Source of the DNA: Nitrospira sp.
Lineage (GTDB): Bacteria; Nitrospirota; Nitrospiria; Nitrospirales; Nitrospiraceae
NCBI GenBank assembly: GCA_030444405.1
Contig: JARFPM010000016.1
Location: 1 to 57,285 of the forward strand
DNA: 57,285 nucleotides
Reading direction: 5' to 3'
Shown here in pieces: positions 1-9,700 of this stretch (positions are counted from its first letter, which is position 1; each line of letters begins with the position of its first letter). The translations under genes and the position numbers were made by a program. The notes under the pieces were generated by a model that did no database searches, was not told the DNA's origin, and saw only the letters and a list, made by a program, of their open reading frames with translations.

Positions 1-163
1 CCCTGGTCTCCGCCGCTTGTGCGCCGCATGTTCCTCGAATGACCGTTGTCGACGTCCTGTGTCCAAGAACGATGGCTGCTTGGGGTGGCAGAGGTGCCCT
101 CCGCACAGGAGTGGAACTGAGGTCGGTCAACCACGCCAGTCAATGCAGAAAAGGAGCAACACC
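1..163. other. left-edge non-coding leader
   Basis: No complete gene lies here. One frame is open from the window edge to a TGA at 40-42 and could be the last 13 codons of an upstream gene, but that is too short to identify. A purine-rich ribosome-binding site (AAGGAG, 151-156) sits eight bases before the ATG at 164 and fixes the start of the next gene. Confidence 0.4.
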
Positions 164-484
164 ATGATTACTATCACACCGACGGCAGAAGAAAAGATCC
201 GAGAACTCATGCAGGAGGAGAAAGACACGGTCGGCCTGCGCGTCTTCGTCAAAGGCGGAGGGTGCCACGGCTACCAGTACGGGATGAGCTTCGAGTCCTC
301 CATGAGTGAAGATGACACGGTGATCGAAAAAGGCGACGTCAAGGTCATCATGGACTCCCAGAGCGCCCCGCTGCTGGCCGGCTGCGAAGTCGACTACATG
401 GACAGCGTGCAAGGCTCCGGCTTTGCGATCAAGAACCCACAAGCCAAAACGACCTGTGGGTGCGGCAGTTCATTCAGCGCATAA
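164..484 (+). CDS. A-type iron-sulfur cluster carrier (HesB/IscA/ErpA family)
   Basis: A 106-residue protein of the A-type scaffold/carrier family, which receives Fe-S clusters and hands them to apo-enzymes in the cytoplasm. Seen: the family core with three conserved cysteines, one in the GGGCHGYQY segment and a CGCG pair close to the C-terminus (TTCGCGSSFS), and the usual length of about 105-115 residues. The ATG at 164 is preferred over upstream in-frame codons because AAGGAG lies at the right distance and homology begins there. The gene stands directly before the alpha subunit of a 2-oxoacid:ferredoxin oxidoreductase, whose complex needs [4Fe-4S] clusters, so a role in maturing that enzyme is a reasonable inference. 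IscA, ErpA and SufA subtypes cannot be separated by eye. Confidence 0.93.
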   Translation: MITITPTAEEKIRELMQEEKDTVGLRVFVKGGGCHGYQYGMSFESSMSEDDTVIEKGDVKVIMDSQSAPLLAGCEVDYMDSVQGSGFAIKNPQAKTTCGCGSSFSA

Positions 485-543
485 CGTCATCACACGGTCC
501 GCCGGATCGCTGGCCACCGCCGTTCGATAGAAAGGGACTAGCC

Positions 544-1752
544 ATGGACAGTACAGCCATCATCGGAACCACGAATAAGAAGGGGCAAGTCATCACCGAT
601 CCACGCGTGATGATGAACGACGCGCCTCGCACTCCGTCGTTTTTTACCGGCAGCGAAGTCATTAAGGAGGCCGTCAGGCGCGCGAACGTCGATGTGATGG
701 TGGCCTATCCGATTACACCTCAGAGCGAGGCAGCCGCCCTATGCGGGGAGCTCTTTGCCGAGGGCTATATCGGCGATTACTTCCGTGGGGAGAGCGAATT
801 TGCGGTCATGTCACAGTGCGCCGGCGCCGCCTTCGGCGGGGCCCGTGTCTTCACGACGACCGCCGGGCCTGGGACCATGCGGGCCATGGAAAACTTTCCG
901 ATGTGGGCCGGAGCCCGATTGCCGATCCAATGTATCGTGACCTGCCGCGGCATCAATTCCCCCCTGTCGATCCAGCCGGATACCATCGAAATCGCCTATC
1001 TCATGAATACGGGAATGCTCGTGTGGCATGCAGAAACCGCACAGGATTTCTACGACTGGATCCTCAAAGGCTACATGGTGTCGGAAGAGCCGGACGTGCA
1101 TTTGCCCTTGGCCCTCTGTTGCGACGGCTTCTTCGTGACCCATACGAAAGACGTCGTCGACCTGACGCCTGTCGACATGTGCCTGCCACCCTATGATCCC
1201 TATCGCTCGCCCGTCCCCTGCATGGATATGGAATGTCCCCCGGTCCGGATGATGCGCGATCCCTTCGTGATGAAGAGCAACTACATCAGCTACGCCACGC
1301 ATGCGAGCTGGCAACAGGAAGTCTGGGCCGCTGCGGAACGGTCGCGCAAGCACACCATTGCCTGGCTGGATGGCCTAATCGATATCGAAGACGGCGATGC
1401 CGACATCCTCATCATCTCCTCGGGAACCGCCGTCTCGCAGGGGCGGGAAGCCATCCGCCTGCTGGCCGATGAAGGGCTTCGCGTCGGACTGGTAAAAATC
1501 AAAACCCTGCGCCCATGGCCGGAAGAAGAGCTTCGCGAGGCGACCAAGCATGCCTCGCACATTATCGTGCCCGAGTTCAATGTCATCGGATGGATGGCCA
1601 AAGAACTCAAAGCCACCATCCCCAATAGCAACCGAGTCGTCGCCGGACCGCGCGTCTGCGGTGGCATGACCTTGCCACCGGAAGTGATTGTGGAGGAAGT
1701 CAAGAAGGCGATCGGCATGCGATCCGGAGTGCTGGCGGGACGTGGAGGATGA
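544..1752 (+). CDS. porA: 2-oxoacid:ferredoxin oxidoreductase, alpha subunit
   Basis: Alpha subunit (402 residues) of a pyruvate/2-oxoglutarate:ferredoxin oxidoreductase, which interconverts 2-oxoacid plus CoA with acyl-CoA, CO2 and reduced ferredoxin. It would act in the cytoplasm in the reductive TCA cycle or in pyruvate metabolism. Seen: the N-terminal pyrimidine-binding domain with the YPITPQSE motif, the FTTTAGPGTMRAMEN stretch, and a C-terminal transketolase-like domain (ISSGTAVSQGREAIRLL, IKTLRPWPEEEL). The ATG at 544 follows an AGAAAGGGA ribosome-binding site; an open frame further upstream overlaps the Fe-S carrier and shows no homology. The beta subunit follows 165 bases downstream. 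Pyruvate versus 2-oxoglutarate specificity cannot be told from this sequence, so the symbol is tentative. Confidence 0.9.
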   Translation: MDSTAIIGTTNKKGQVITDPRVMMNDAPRTPSFFTGSEVIKEAVRRANVDVMVAYPITPQSEAAALCGELFAEGYIGDYFRGESEFAVMSQCAGAAFGGARVFTTTAGPGTMRAMENFPMWAGARLPIQCIVTCRGINSPLSIQPDTIEIAYLMNTGMLVWHAETAQDFYDWILKGYMVSEEPDVHLPLALCCDGFFVTHTKDVVDLTPVDMCLPPYDPYRSPVPCMDMECPPVRMMRDPFVMKSNYISYATHASWQQEVWAAAERSRKHTIAWLDGLIDIEDGDADILIISSGTAVSQGREAIRLLADEGLRVGLVKIKTLRPWPEEELREATKHASHIIVPEFNVIGWMAKELKATIPNSNRVVAGPRVCGGMTLPPEVIVEEVKKAIGMRSGVLAGRGG

Positions 1753-1917
1753 ACCTAACACACGGGCGAAACGGGGCACGACCGCACCCAGAAACCGGGC
1801 GACGCGGAGCCACCATTGCCGCCCAGAAGACAGAAGGCGACGGCAAAGCAGTTGACTGCGTAAGAGATGTAAACGCCACCACCGCAACTGCGGACAACAG
1901 CGAAAGCGAGGTGTCAG
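1753..1917. other. gap between alpha and beta subunit genes
   Basis: A 165-base gap between two subunit genes of one enzyme. No convincing small gene or terminator is visible. An open frame runs through it on the plus strand but continues out of frame into the beta-subunit gene and has no recognisable product. Confidence 0.4.
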
Positions 1918-2808
1918 ATGAGTCTCGATTATGTAAAGTTCACGCCAGGATTCGATACCTTCATGCCGAAAGAATATCGGGACATGGTGGAGCATGGGCC
2001 CTTCGGGAAGAAGACGACTGTGTCGCAGATGGGTAGCTTCAAAGAAATCCTCGAAGAGCATCCTATGTGCGCCGGCTGTGCGATGACCCTGTTCATTCGG
2101 CTTGCGATCATCGCGTTCCCGAATCCCGAAGACACGATTACAGTCGGGACCGCAGGCTGCGGCCGGCTGGCGATTTCACAAGCGGCGATTCCATTCGTAT
2201 ACGGAAACTATGGGGATCAGAACGGCGTCGCCAGTGGATTATCGCGCGGATTGCGGATTCGTTTCGGCGACAAGCCCAAGGATGTCGTCGTGATGGCTGG
2301 GGACGGCGGCACCGCCGACATCGGATTCCAGCAAGTCCTCCATTCCTGGTTCAGGAAGGAACGGTTCACGACGATCATGCTGGATAATGAAGTGTACGGG
2401 AATACGGGTGGACAGGAAAGTGGCATGACGACCAGAGGGGCGGTGCTGAAGATGGCGCCGCTCGGCAAGAAATTCGAGAAAATGGACATGGTGAGCATGG
2501 CCAAGATCGCCGGCTGCGCCTACATTGCCACCGTCGTGCCGAATAATCCGCGGCGGGTGGAAAGTTGCATTAAGAAGGCCGTGCTGATCGCTCGCGAGGT
2601 CGGTCCGACCTATATTCAGGCCTATACGTCCTGCAATATCGAGTACGCGATCCCGACCGACAAGGTCATGGAAGATGCCAAAACCGTCGAGGACGATCGA
2701 TACAAATTTACCGAGTACGTCAGCGAGGACGCCAAGGCCTATTTAGCCGAGCGATATGGGTACAAAGAGTTCACCCAGAAGCCCGTGGCGGCAATCACAA
2801 ACGCGTAA
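1918..2808 (+). CDS. porB: 2-oxoacid:ferredoxin oxidoreductase, beta (TPP-binding) subunit
   Basis: Beta subunit (296 residues), which binds thiamine pyrophosphate and the proximal [4Fe-4S] cluster. Seen: the MCAGCAMTL motif near residue 50 (two of the cluster cysteines), a further GTAGCGR cysteine, and the TPP/Mg motif MAGDGGTADIGFQQ followed by LDNEVYGNTGGQ. Length matches the roughly 290-residue beta subunits of the multi-subunit enzymes. The C-terminal third contains the ARE(V)GPTYIQAYTSCN segment typical of the family. It pairs with the alpha subunit upstream. Gamma and delta subunits are not in the window and are presumably encoded to its left. Confidence 0.92.
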   Translation: MSLDYVKFTPGFDTFMPKEYRDMVEHGPFGKKTTVSQMGSFKEILEEHPMCAGCAMTLFIRLAIIAFPNPEDTITVGTAGCGRLAISQAAIPFVYGNYGDQNGVASGLSRGLRIRFGDKPKDVVVMAGDGGTADIGFQQVLHSWFRKERFTTIMLDNEVYGNTGGQESGMTTRGAVLKMAPLGKKFEKMDMVSMAKIAGCAYIATVVPNNPRRVESCIKKAVLIAREVGPTYIQAYTSCNIEYAIPTDKVMEDAKTVEDDRYKFTEYVSEDAKAYLAERYGYKEFTQKPVAAITNA

Positions 2809-2908
2809 TCACATGGGTGGAGGATTCCAGAAATGGCCCATACGACCCGCTCGAATCTTCCACCCGTCGGCCGATACGATCTGTCGACGATCGAACAGGA
2901 GAGGAATC

Positions 2909-3166
2909 ATGATGGACATGCCATCAACTGACACAAGTACGAAGCCCCGCTATGCACTGAGCTATGGCCTACGGCTGGACAAAGGCACGGCCAGCGAGCT
3001 CACTCACCCGCGTGTGCCCATTCTCCTGCCCGATGGCTCGGTCGGCAACATGACACTGCACGTCATGAACGGCACAGCGGATGAAATCAAGTCGCAGCTA
3101 CTCGACAGCATCGACGCGTTCTTCGATATCTATGCCGATGTGTATGACCAAACTATCCGGGACTGA
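2909..3166 (+). CDS. small unknown protein behind the oxidoreductase genes
   Basis: An 85-residue acidic protein with no motif I recognise. A strong ribosome-binding site (AGGAGAGG, 2897-2904) precedes the ATG at 2909; longer in-frame starts overlap the beta subunit and are unlikely. It has a predicted beta-rich middle (VPILLPDGSVGNMTLHVMNG) and a helical tail (IKSQLLDSIDAFFDIYADVYD). Five-subunit 2-oxoacid:ferredoxin oxidoreductases of Hydrogenobacter-type autotrophs have a small extra epsilon subunit, and the position just after alpha and beta would suit such a role. That is inference from context only. Confidence 0.72.
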   Translation: MMDMPSTDTSTKPRYALSYGLRLDKGTASELTHPRVPILLPDGSVGNMTLHVMNGTADEIKSQLLDSIDAFFDIYADVYDQTIRD

Positions 3167-3220
3167 GGCATCGCCATCATGCAAAGTCTTTCCGATGCCG
3201 CAGGTAGGAGGCCAGCGATC

Positions 3221-3637
3221 ATGCAAACACTCGATATCCATCGCCCCGAGATGCCGGATCTTCAATTTGTCTTGTTGGTGACCGCACTCTGCACGTCTCG
3301 TCTCACCGCGCTGAATATTCCCGTAACCCTCCGCGCCACGATATTCAACCGATGCTGGACACTCATTCATGAAAACCCTCCTCCCCAAAGACCGGAAGAG
3401 CGGGTCTTAGACCTACGACCCTGGACCGAACTCACTGTGGAAGCGATGGGAGAGACCATCCGAGTGGCGCTCATGGACGCAGGAATCAAAATCTTGGCCT
3501 GGGACCATGCGCCCAGCGAGCCGACACGTATCAGCACGCCCGAAGCCAAGCCCCTGATCGAACGATTCGCACAATTGTATCCTCAGCCACCCGAGGAAAC
3601 CGACAGCGGCCATACAGTAGACACTGTCCCACACTGA
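3221..3637 (+). CDS. hypothetical protein, last gene of the oxidoreductase cluster
   Basis: A 138-residue protein of unknown function. The ATG at 3221 is chosen because TAGGAGG lies at 3204-3211; an earlier in-frame ATG at 3179 has no such site. There is a hydrophobic N-terminal third (FVLLVTALCTSRLTALNI) but no clear signal peptide, and the C-terminus is Pro/Glu-rich. It is probably co-transcribed with the oxidoreductase genes (54 bases after the preceding gene). No family assignment is possible by eye. Confidence 0.6.
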   Translation: MQTLDIHRPEMPDLQFVLLVTALCTSRLTALNIPVTLRATIFNRCWTLIHENPPPQRPEERVLDLRPWTELTVEAMGETIRVALMDAGIKILAWDHAPSEPTRISTPEAKPLIERFAQLYPQPPEETDSGHTVDTVPH

Positions 3638-3821
3638 CAGGCCACGACTCGCAGAATCCCTCACACGGTCTACGAACTCGTCGGCTCCGTGTCACACCGT
3701 GGGTAGATCGTTGCAGTGCGTTCTGTCCGGACGAACGCTCAGAGCGTTCACAAGATGGACATGTGAAGTGATATAGTTCCGAGGCTCACATTCTTGCAGT
3801 GTGCTTTCAATTGACCCACTG
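3638..3821. other. convergent intergenic region with a short dyad
   Basis: Separates the plus-strand oxidoreductase cluster from the minus-strand aldo/keto reductase. It contains a perfect 8-base inverted repeat around one base (GAACGCTC/GAGCGTTC, 3733-3749). There is no U-run after it on either strand, so it is at best a weak terminator; it could also be a protein-binding site. Confidence 0.4.
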
Positions 3822-4793
3822 TTACCAGGCATAGGCTTCCGGCGCGGCACCACCAGGGCCTGGGAAAATCTCATCCAGTTGTTTCAAGATGTCGCTGCTG
3901 AGAGAAAGACTCAATGCCCGCATGGAGCCATTCAGCTGCTCCATGGTGCGCGGACCGATAATGGGTGAAGTAACTGCTCGTTGGCGCAGCAGCCAGGCAA
4001 GGGCGACATCTGCCGGTCTTTCACCGATCCGTGCGCACAACCCCTCGTAAGCTTCCACTTTGGGACGAGACTTGCTCACCTCTTGTTTCAAGTCCGCGTC
4101 CGCGCGCCGACCAATGTTGTCGGACTGCAGGACACCAGCCAACAGTCCCCGACCGAGCGGACTCCACGGGATCAGACCGATGCCATAGGCCTCACAGGCA
4201 GGAATGACTTCCAGTTCAATGGTACGTTCGTTGAGGTTATAGAGACTTTGTTCCGACACCAGCCCGAAAAAGTTACGGCTGCGCGCGGCTTCCTGAGCCT
4301 GGGCTAAGTGCCAACCGGCGAAATTGCTGCTACCCACATACACGACTTTGCCTTCTCTCACTAACTGCTCCATCGCTTGCCAAATTTCTTCCCACGGCGT
4401 TTCCCGATCGACATGATGCATTTGATACACATCTATCCAGTCTGTCCTCAACCGTCTAAGACTGTCCTCGCAAGCTCGCTTGATGTGTACGGCCGAGAGG
4501 CGCGACTGATTCGGCCATTCGCCCATGCGACCGTACACCTTCGTAGCCAGCACCACCTTATCCCGACGGCCGCCCCCTTGTGCGAACCAACGGCCGATGA
4601 TCTGCTCTGTCCAGCCTTCACCGAACTTCCAGCCGTACACGTTCGCCGTATCAAAAAAATTGATGCCGAGCTCCAAGGCTCGATCCATCAGGGTGAAGCT
4701 GTCCGGCTCCGTCGTCTGCGGCCCGAAATTCATCGTGCCGAGGCAGAGCCGACTGACTTTCACTCCAGACCGACCAAGGTGTGTATATTCCAT
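3822..4793 (-). CDS. aldo/keto reductase
   Basis: A 323-residue NADPH-dependent oxidoreductase of the aldo/keto reductase superfamily, (alpha/beta)8 barrel, cytoplasmic. The catalytic tetrad is visible: Asp48 (FFDTANVYG), Tyr53, Lys85 (VLATKV) and His126 (YQMHHVD). The C-terminal cofactor-binding segment (SPIIGPRTMEQL) is also typical. Sequence style is that of the YajO/YghZ-like subgroup, often active on methylglyoxal and other small aldehydes, but the substrate is unknown. It is the last gene of the long minus-strand train, 12 bases after a small secreted protein. Confidence 0.93.
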   Translation of the reverse strand: MEYTHLGRSGVKVSRLCLGTMNFGPQTTEPDSFTLMDRALELGINFFDTANVYGWKFGEGWTEQIIGRWFAQGGGRRDKVVLATKVYGRMGEWPNQSRLSAVHIKRACEDSLRRLRTDWIDVYQMHHVDRETPWEEIWQAMEQLVREGKVVYVGSSNFAGWHLAQAQEAARSRNFFGLVSEQSLYNLNERTIELEVIPACEAYGIGLIPWSPLGRGLLAGVLQSDNIGRRADADLKQEVSKSRPKVEAYEGLCARIGERPADVALAWLLRQRAVTSPIIGPRTMEQLNGSMRALSLSLSSDILKQLDEIFPGPGGAAPEAYAW

Positions 4794-4805
4794 AGGGCAC
4801 CGGCT

Positions 4806-5213
4806 CTAATACCCCCGCCCTGTACTCCCACCGCGCCCCATTCGATCGAGTGGAAGCGCATCGTAACGTTGTTTGAGGTCCGGATGCTCGTCGAGATAGC
4901 GCTTGACCGCCGCATCATCCGCAAACACCTCAGGGCTGCGTTTGCGATACTCATCGAGCGTCAGATCGTGCTTGGCGAGAAGCGCCGTAAGCTTGGCATT
5001 GATGTCTGCTCCCATTTGTCGCATTTGCTCCTGGGACGGGCGCTGGCCCTCTCCATAGCCTTGGCCACCTTTGAAATAGTTCGTCATCATCTCACCGATC
5101 TCGATTCGAGCGTTGACGAACTTTTCCACTTCTGCCGGTTCAGCGGCATACACGACTCCCGCAAGGAGAACGACGCACCACGAGATAATGATGGCTTGGC
5201 GCCAAACATTCAT
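4806..5213 (-). CDS. small secreted protein of unknown function
   Basis: A 135-residue protein with a clear N-terminal signal peptide (hydrophobic IIISWCVVLLAGVVYA, probable cleavage after VYA), so probably periplasmic. The mature part is helical and charged, has a Gly/Gln-rich stretch around residues 50-65 and ends in a Gly/Arg-rich tail. No family is recognised. It lies 78 bases after the sigma-54 response-regulator gene and 12 bases before the aldo/keto reductase, so it could belong to the regulon of the neighbouring two-component system. Confidence 0.75.
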   Translation of the reverse strand: MNVWRQAIIISWCVVLLAGVVYAAEPAEVEKFVNARIEIGEMMTNYFKGGQGYGEGQRPSQEQMRQMGADINAKLTALLAKHDLTLDEYRKRSPEVFADDAAVKRYLDEHPDLKQRYDALPLDRMGRGGSTGRGY

Positions 5214-5291
5214 GATCTCAATTCCTCCACTAAATAAGTGACATCCTTTAACACGACGACCCTCCTTCCTTTACGACCGTGCGAGCGGCCT

Positions 5292-6737
5292 TCAGCTTTC
5301 ATCCTCAGCGTCGCTGTGAGCCGAGGGAATGCCGTAGCGTTTGCACTTTTCCCAAAGGGCCTTTCTGGACAACCCCAAGATTCTGGAGGCGGACGTGCGG
5401 CTCCCATCGACACGTTCCAATACCGAGACGATGTAGTCCTTCTCAAAACTTTCTCGCGCGGCGGCGAGCGAGGTGAGGGTCATATCTTTCTTCTTTTTCC
5501 CGCCGGTCAAACCTTCACTACAGAAGCCGCAGGATTCCTGCGGGGCGCCCCCCAGGTAAGGACAGGTTTGAAACCCACAGAGATCGGCGGGTTGAACCGC
5601 GGCCCGATCTCGCCCGAGCGCCACCGCCCGCTCGACCATGTTCTCCAACTCCCGCACATTCCCAGGATACGAATAGCGGAGCAACAATTCACGCGCCTGC
5701 TGGGAAAATCCGCGGAGGTGCTTGTTCAGTTTCAACGAGCATGTTTCGAGGACATGATCGGCGATCACCATAATGTCTTCTTGCCGTTGCCTGAGGGGTG
5801 GAACGACGATGGGTACGACGTTGAGTCGGTAAAAGAGGTCTTCGCGGAACCGGCCCTGAGCCACTTCTTTGCGTAAGTCTTTCTGTGTGGCGCACACGAG
5901 TCGCACATCCGTTTCGATCGGCTCATTGCTTCCGACCCGTTCGAAGGTACGCTCCTGCAGGACACGCAAGAGTTTCACCTGCACCACGGGCGAGATTTCG
6001 CCGATTTCGTCAAGGAACAAGGTCCCTCGATTCGCCATTTCAAATCGCCCCCGGCGCTGGCGTAGGGCGCCCGTAAACGCGCCTTTCTCGTGGCCGAAGA
6101 GTTCCGCTTCCAGCAGCGTCTCCGGCAACGCGGCGCAGCTGACTTTGATCAGCGGATACCCTTTCCGCGAGCTGTTCTGATGCAGCGCATTGGCGACCAG
6201 CTCCTTGCCTGTTCCGCTCTCCCCGACGATCAGGACGGTGGAATCGGTTTCAGCCACAAGCTTGATCTTGTCCAGCACGGCGCGCATCTGACTGTTCGCC
6301 CCTAAAATGCCGTTGAAGCAGAACTTGTCTTCGAGCTGGTGTTTGAGATCCTGATTCTCCCGACGGAGTGTGATCATGCCGTTGACCCGCTCAACGATCA
6401 GCAGCAATTCATCCATCCGGAACGGCTTCGTGATGTAATCAAACGCCCCCAGTTTCATGGCCTCCACAGCCGTTTCCACCGATCCATGTGCGGTAATCAC
6501 GAGCACCTCGGTCTGAGGTTCCTTGCCTTTGGCTGTCTGGAGCACCGTCAGCCCATCCACACCCGGCAACCGGAGATCGGTGATCACCAAATCAAATGTC
6601 TTCTCTCGAATCGCGTCGATCCCTTCCGTACCGGTAGGTACCGCGCGGACATCGCAGCCGACAGCCTCCAATGCGTCCATCATGGAAAGGCGCATCAAGG
6701 GCTCATCGTCGACCAGCAGAACGGTCAACCCTTTCAT
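5292..6737 (-). CDS. NtrC-family sigma-54-dependent response regulator
   Basis: A 481-residue transcription activator with three domains. The receiver (1-120) has acidic residues Asp10/Asp11, phosphoacceptor Asp54 (VITDLRLPG) and Lys104. The AAA+ domain (about 143-375) has Walker A GESGTGKE (172-179), the sigma-54 contact loop GAFTGA (219-224) and Walker B GTLFLDEIGE. A C-terminal Fis-type helix-turn-helix lies at about 428-470. Unusual: between AAA+ and HTH there are four cysteines (C387-x4-C392-x10-C403-x2-C406), a possible metal or redox site. It overlaps the histidine-kinase gene by four bases (ATGA), so the two are translationally coupled partners. Target promoters are unknown. Confidence 0.96.
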   Translation of the reverse strand: MKGLTVLLVDDEPLMRLSMMDALEAVGCDVRAVPTGTEGIDAIREKTFDLVITDLRLPGVDGLTVLQTAKGKEPQTEVLVITAHGSVETAVEAMKLGAFDYITKPFRMDELLLIVERVNGMITLRRENQDLKHQLEDKFCFNGILGANSQMRAVLDKIKLVAETDSTVLIVGESGTGKELVANALHQNSSRKGYPLIKVSCAALPETLLEAELFGHEKGAFTGALRQRRGRFEMANRGTLFLDEIGEISPVVQVKLLRVLQERTFERVGSNEPIETDVRLVCATQKDLRKEVAQGRFREDLFYRLNVVPIVVPPLRQRQEDIMVIADHVLETCSLKLNKHLRGFSQQARELLLRYSYPGNVRELENMVERAVALGRDRAAVQPADLCGFQTCPYLGGAPQESCGFCSEGLTGGKKKKDMTLTSLAAARESFEKDYIVSVLERVDGSRTSASRILGLSRKALWEKCKRYGIPSAHSDAEDES

Positions 6738-9700
6738 GCTCCCTTCTCCGCAAAGGAACGTTCTCGTGACACGGGCAAACAGAGCGTGAAGGTCGTTCCT
6801 TTTCCGACCTCGCTCTCGACCAAAATTTTCCCTCCATGACGTTCCACGATGCCGAGATTGACCGAGAGACCCAACCCCGTTCCCTCCCCTTCCCCTTTGG
6901 TTGTGAAGAAGGGATCAAAGACCCGTGGGAGGACTGAGGCAGGAATGCCGGCCCCCGTATCGCTCACCTCGACCCGGCAGATGCCTTCGGACACGGATGT
7001 CCTGATCGTCAGCACTCCGCCGCTTTTCATGGCTTGCACGGCGTTCAAGATCAAGTTCATCAAGACCTGTTCGATCATATGCCGGTCGATCATCACATTG
7101 GACAAGCCATTGCCGAGGAATGTTTCCAAGTGAATCCGATTGGGAACAAAGAGATGGGTGGTCAGCCCCAGTACCTGGTCGACGATTCGATTGATATCGG
7201 CCGGGCTGAATGCCGGTTCATGCTGCTGTGAAAAATCGAGCAATTGCCGAACGATTTTTTGAACACGTCGCACGCCATGTTCCATGGAAGTCCAGTATTC
7301 CTCTTGTCGTGCCGGGGAGAGGGTCCCCTTTCGAAGGTTGTAGAGGCAATTGAGGATCCCCCCGAGAGGATTGTTGATTTCATGGGCTACCCCCGCAGCC
7401 AATTGGCCGATTGAGGCCAGTTTTTCCGCATTCCGAATCTGCCGCTCCAGCTTCTTGGTCTCCGTCATGTCGCGCGCGATGCCGAGCACTCCAAGGATCT
7501 CCCCATCGGCCCCTTGAAGGGGAGAGACACTGACCATGACGGCACGCACTTCACCCAGCCGAGTCACGACTTCGACCTCGTACACCTGCTTGGCACCGAT
7601 ATCCAACGTACTCTTGAGACGCCGCCCACGATGACGCCGTGAAAGGAGCGAGAGGTAGGGCCGGCCGATCAAATCGTCTTTGCGATACCCCCAGGCATTG
7701 ACCTTGCTGTTGACATAGGTGAACTGTTGATCCAGATCCAGCGTATAAATGACGTCGTTGGCGTTCTCGAGCAAATTTTCCAGGTACTGCTTGGTCTCTT
7801 CGATTTCTCTGGTGCGCTCCCGGACTTTCAGCTCCAGATCTTCTCGGTATGATTGCAGTTGGCGCTCGAGCTTCTTCCGATCGGTAATATCGCGAAGCTG
7901 CACCATCACAAGCACTTGTTCGGGCCCACCCACGCGTATCAGGTCCATTTCCACAGGAATCTCATGGCGATCGGCGTGGCACACGGTCATTTCCTGAGTG
8001 GCGACCTGCCGTTGTTCCGTACTGACATCGCACAACCAGCCCGTGAAGGCTTGGTGGTGCGCTTCCGGTACGATGTCGAGGAAGTTTCTCCCGACAATCT
8101 CCGACTCGGCATAGCCCAGTACTTGTTGTTCCCGCTCATTGACTGCCACAACGGACCCCGTTGCACTCACCATAAAAACAGAATCGGCCACGAAGTCAAA
8201 CAAGGCCTTGTAGCGGGCTTGAGAGACCGTGAGCTGCTGCGTACGCTCCGACACCGCCTGTTCCAATCCAACGGTATACCGTTGGATCTCCTGCTCTAAC
8301 CGACGCCGTTCGGTCACATCTCGAACGAAAGCGCGCGAGTGAATCAGCCCTCCCCGCTCTTGATCGATCAGTGCCGTCCCATGAACCTCCACATCCATCA
8401 ACCGGCCATCCTTGGCCAACAACACTGTTTCCATCGAGCTTTGCCCCTGTGACACGAGCCGTTCCAGAAAGTGCAATACGTTCACTTCCTGCCCGTTACG
8501 AACAAAACCCCATAGCGTCATGCCTAACATCTCGTCGGAGGTATAGCCGAGTTTGTCGAGGCCGGTCTTATTGACGTGCACCAGTCGCCCCCCCCGATCG
8601 AGTTGACAAATCATTTCCGGCGCATGTTCGATCAGATCTCGATACTTTTCCTCCAACTGCCGGACCTCTGTCATCCGTTGTTCCAGCTGTCCGAACGAAC
8701 GTTGCAGATTGGACGCCATCTGATTGAAGGCCTGGGCAAGCCCTTCGATTTCATCGCCGGTCTTCAACTCCACCCGCTGCTCCAAGCGACCGCTCCCGAT
8801 CTGCTGCACTCCTTCGTGCAACAGCCGGATCGGCCTCGCGATCCGGCGGGCGACGATGACTCCGATTCCCCCCAGCCCCATCAATACCACCGAGCCGAAC
8901 GCCAACATCTTGGTCATCAGCTCACCCAGCGGAGCGAACGTTTCCGCCGCATCCTGACGCACCAGGGTAATCCACCGCTTTCCTCCGAGACTGCCTGCTG
9001 CGAGTTGATCGGCCAACCGCACCGGCGCAAATCCGATCAGGGCGTGCTTGTTTCCATGGGAATCGTCGGCGGCCACCGCCCATCCTGGTTTCGGAGCCCC
9101 CAGCGTACTGAGCAATTCGGCATCGATCGAGTGGGCCTCGGGTGCAAGGACCGGGCAGATCACCACACTCCCGTCTGAGGCGAACAGCATGGCATGGCCT
9201 GTCACGCCGAAGGACCCCTCGGCGATGGACTGGAACAAGGTGTCACGCCGAAGCAGGATCGTCACGGCTCCAATCACAGTTCGCCGTTGATCATCCAGGA
9301 TCGGAGCCGCCACGACAACCACGTGAGTCCCGAAAGATGGGTCGAAAGCAATGTCGCTCACGTAAGGTTGCTGACTGCCGCCTTTTACCACTGCCTGCCA
9401 CCAAAGAGTCTTGGCATAGGAATACTCCACTTGGGGAATTGAACTGACGACCAAGGCTCCCTGTCCGTCGGTGACCAAAATGCCGACATAGTCAGATTTT
9501 CGAATCTCGTGCCATCGAATCAAGTAGTTGGTCACGATCCGGTTGACGAAGAGCGGAAATTCGCTTCGCTTGTCGCGCTGCCCCCACCGCTGTTGCCAAT
9601 CCTTGATGATTTCAGAAATACTCTGAGCATCTTTACCCTCGTACGTTCGGTTGGCCTCCGAAACGGCGGTGCGAAGGAAGGGGGCTGTCGCGAGTTGTTG

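Noticed and set aside
811-2061. Minus-strand open frames of 180 and 228 residues opposite the oxidoreductase genes
   Set aside because: Shadows of strongly coding plus-strand genes in GC-rich DNA; the content is His/Arg-rich and without motif.
4377-5237. 286-residue plus-strand open frame opposite the aldo/keto reductase
   Set aside because: It mirrors the third-base pattern of the minus-strand genes, has no ribosome-binding site and no recognisable domain, whereas the opposite strand encodes a clear catalytic tetrad.
5210-5446. 78-residue minus-strand frame overlapping the regulator C-terminus
   Set aside because: It lies out of frame inside the well-supported sigma-54 regulator gene and the leader of the next gene; no independent evidence.
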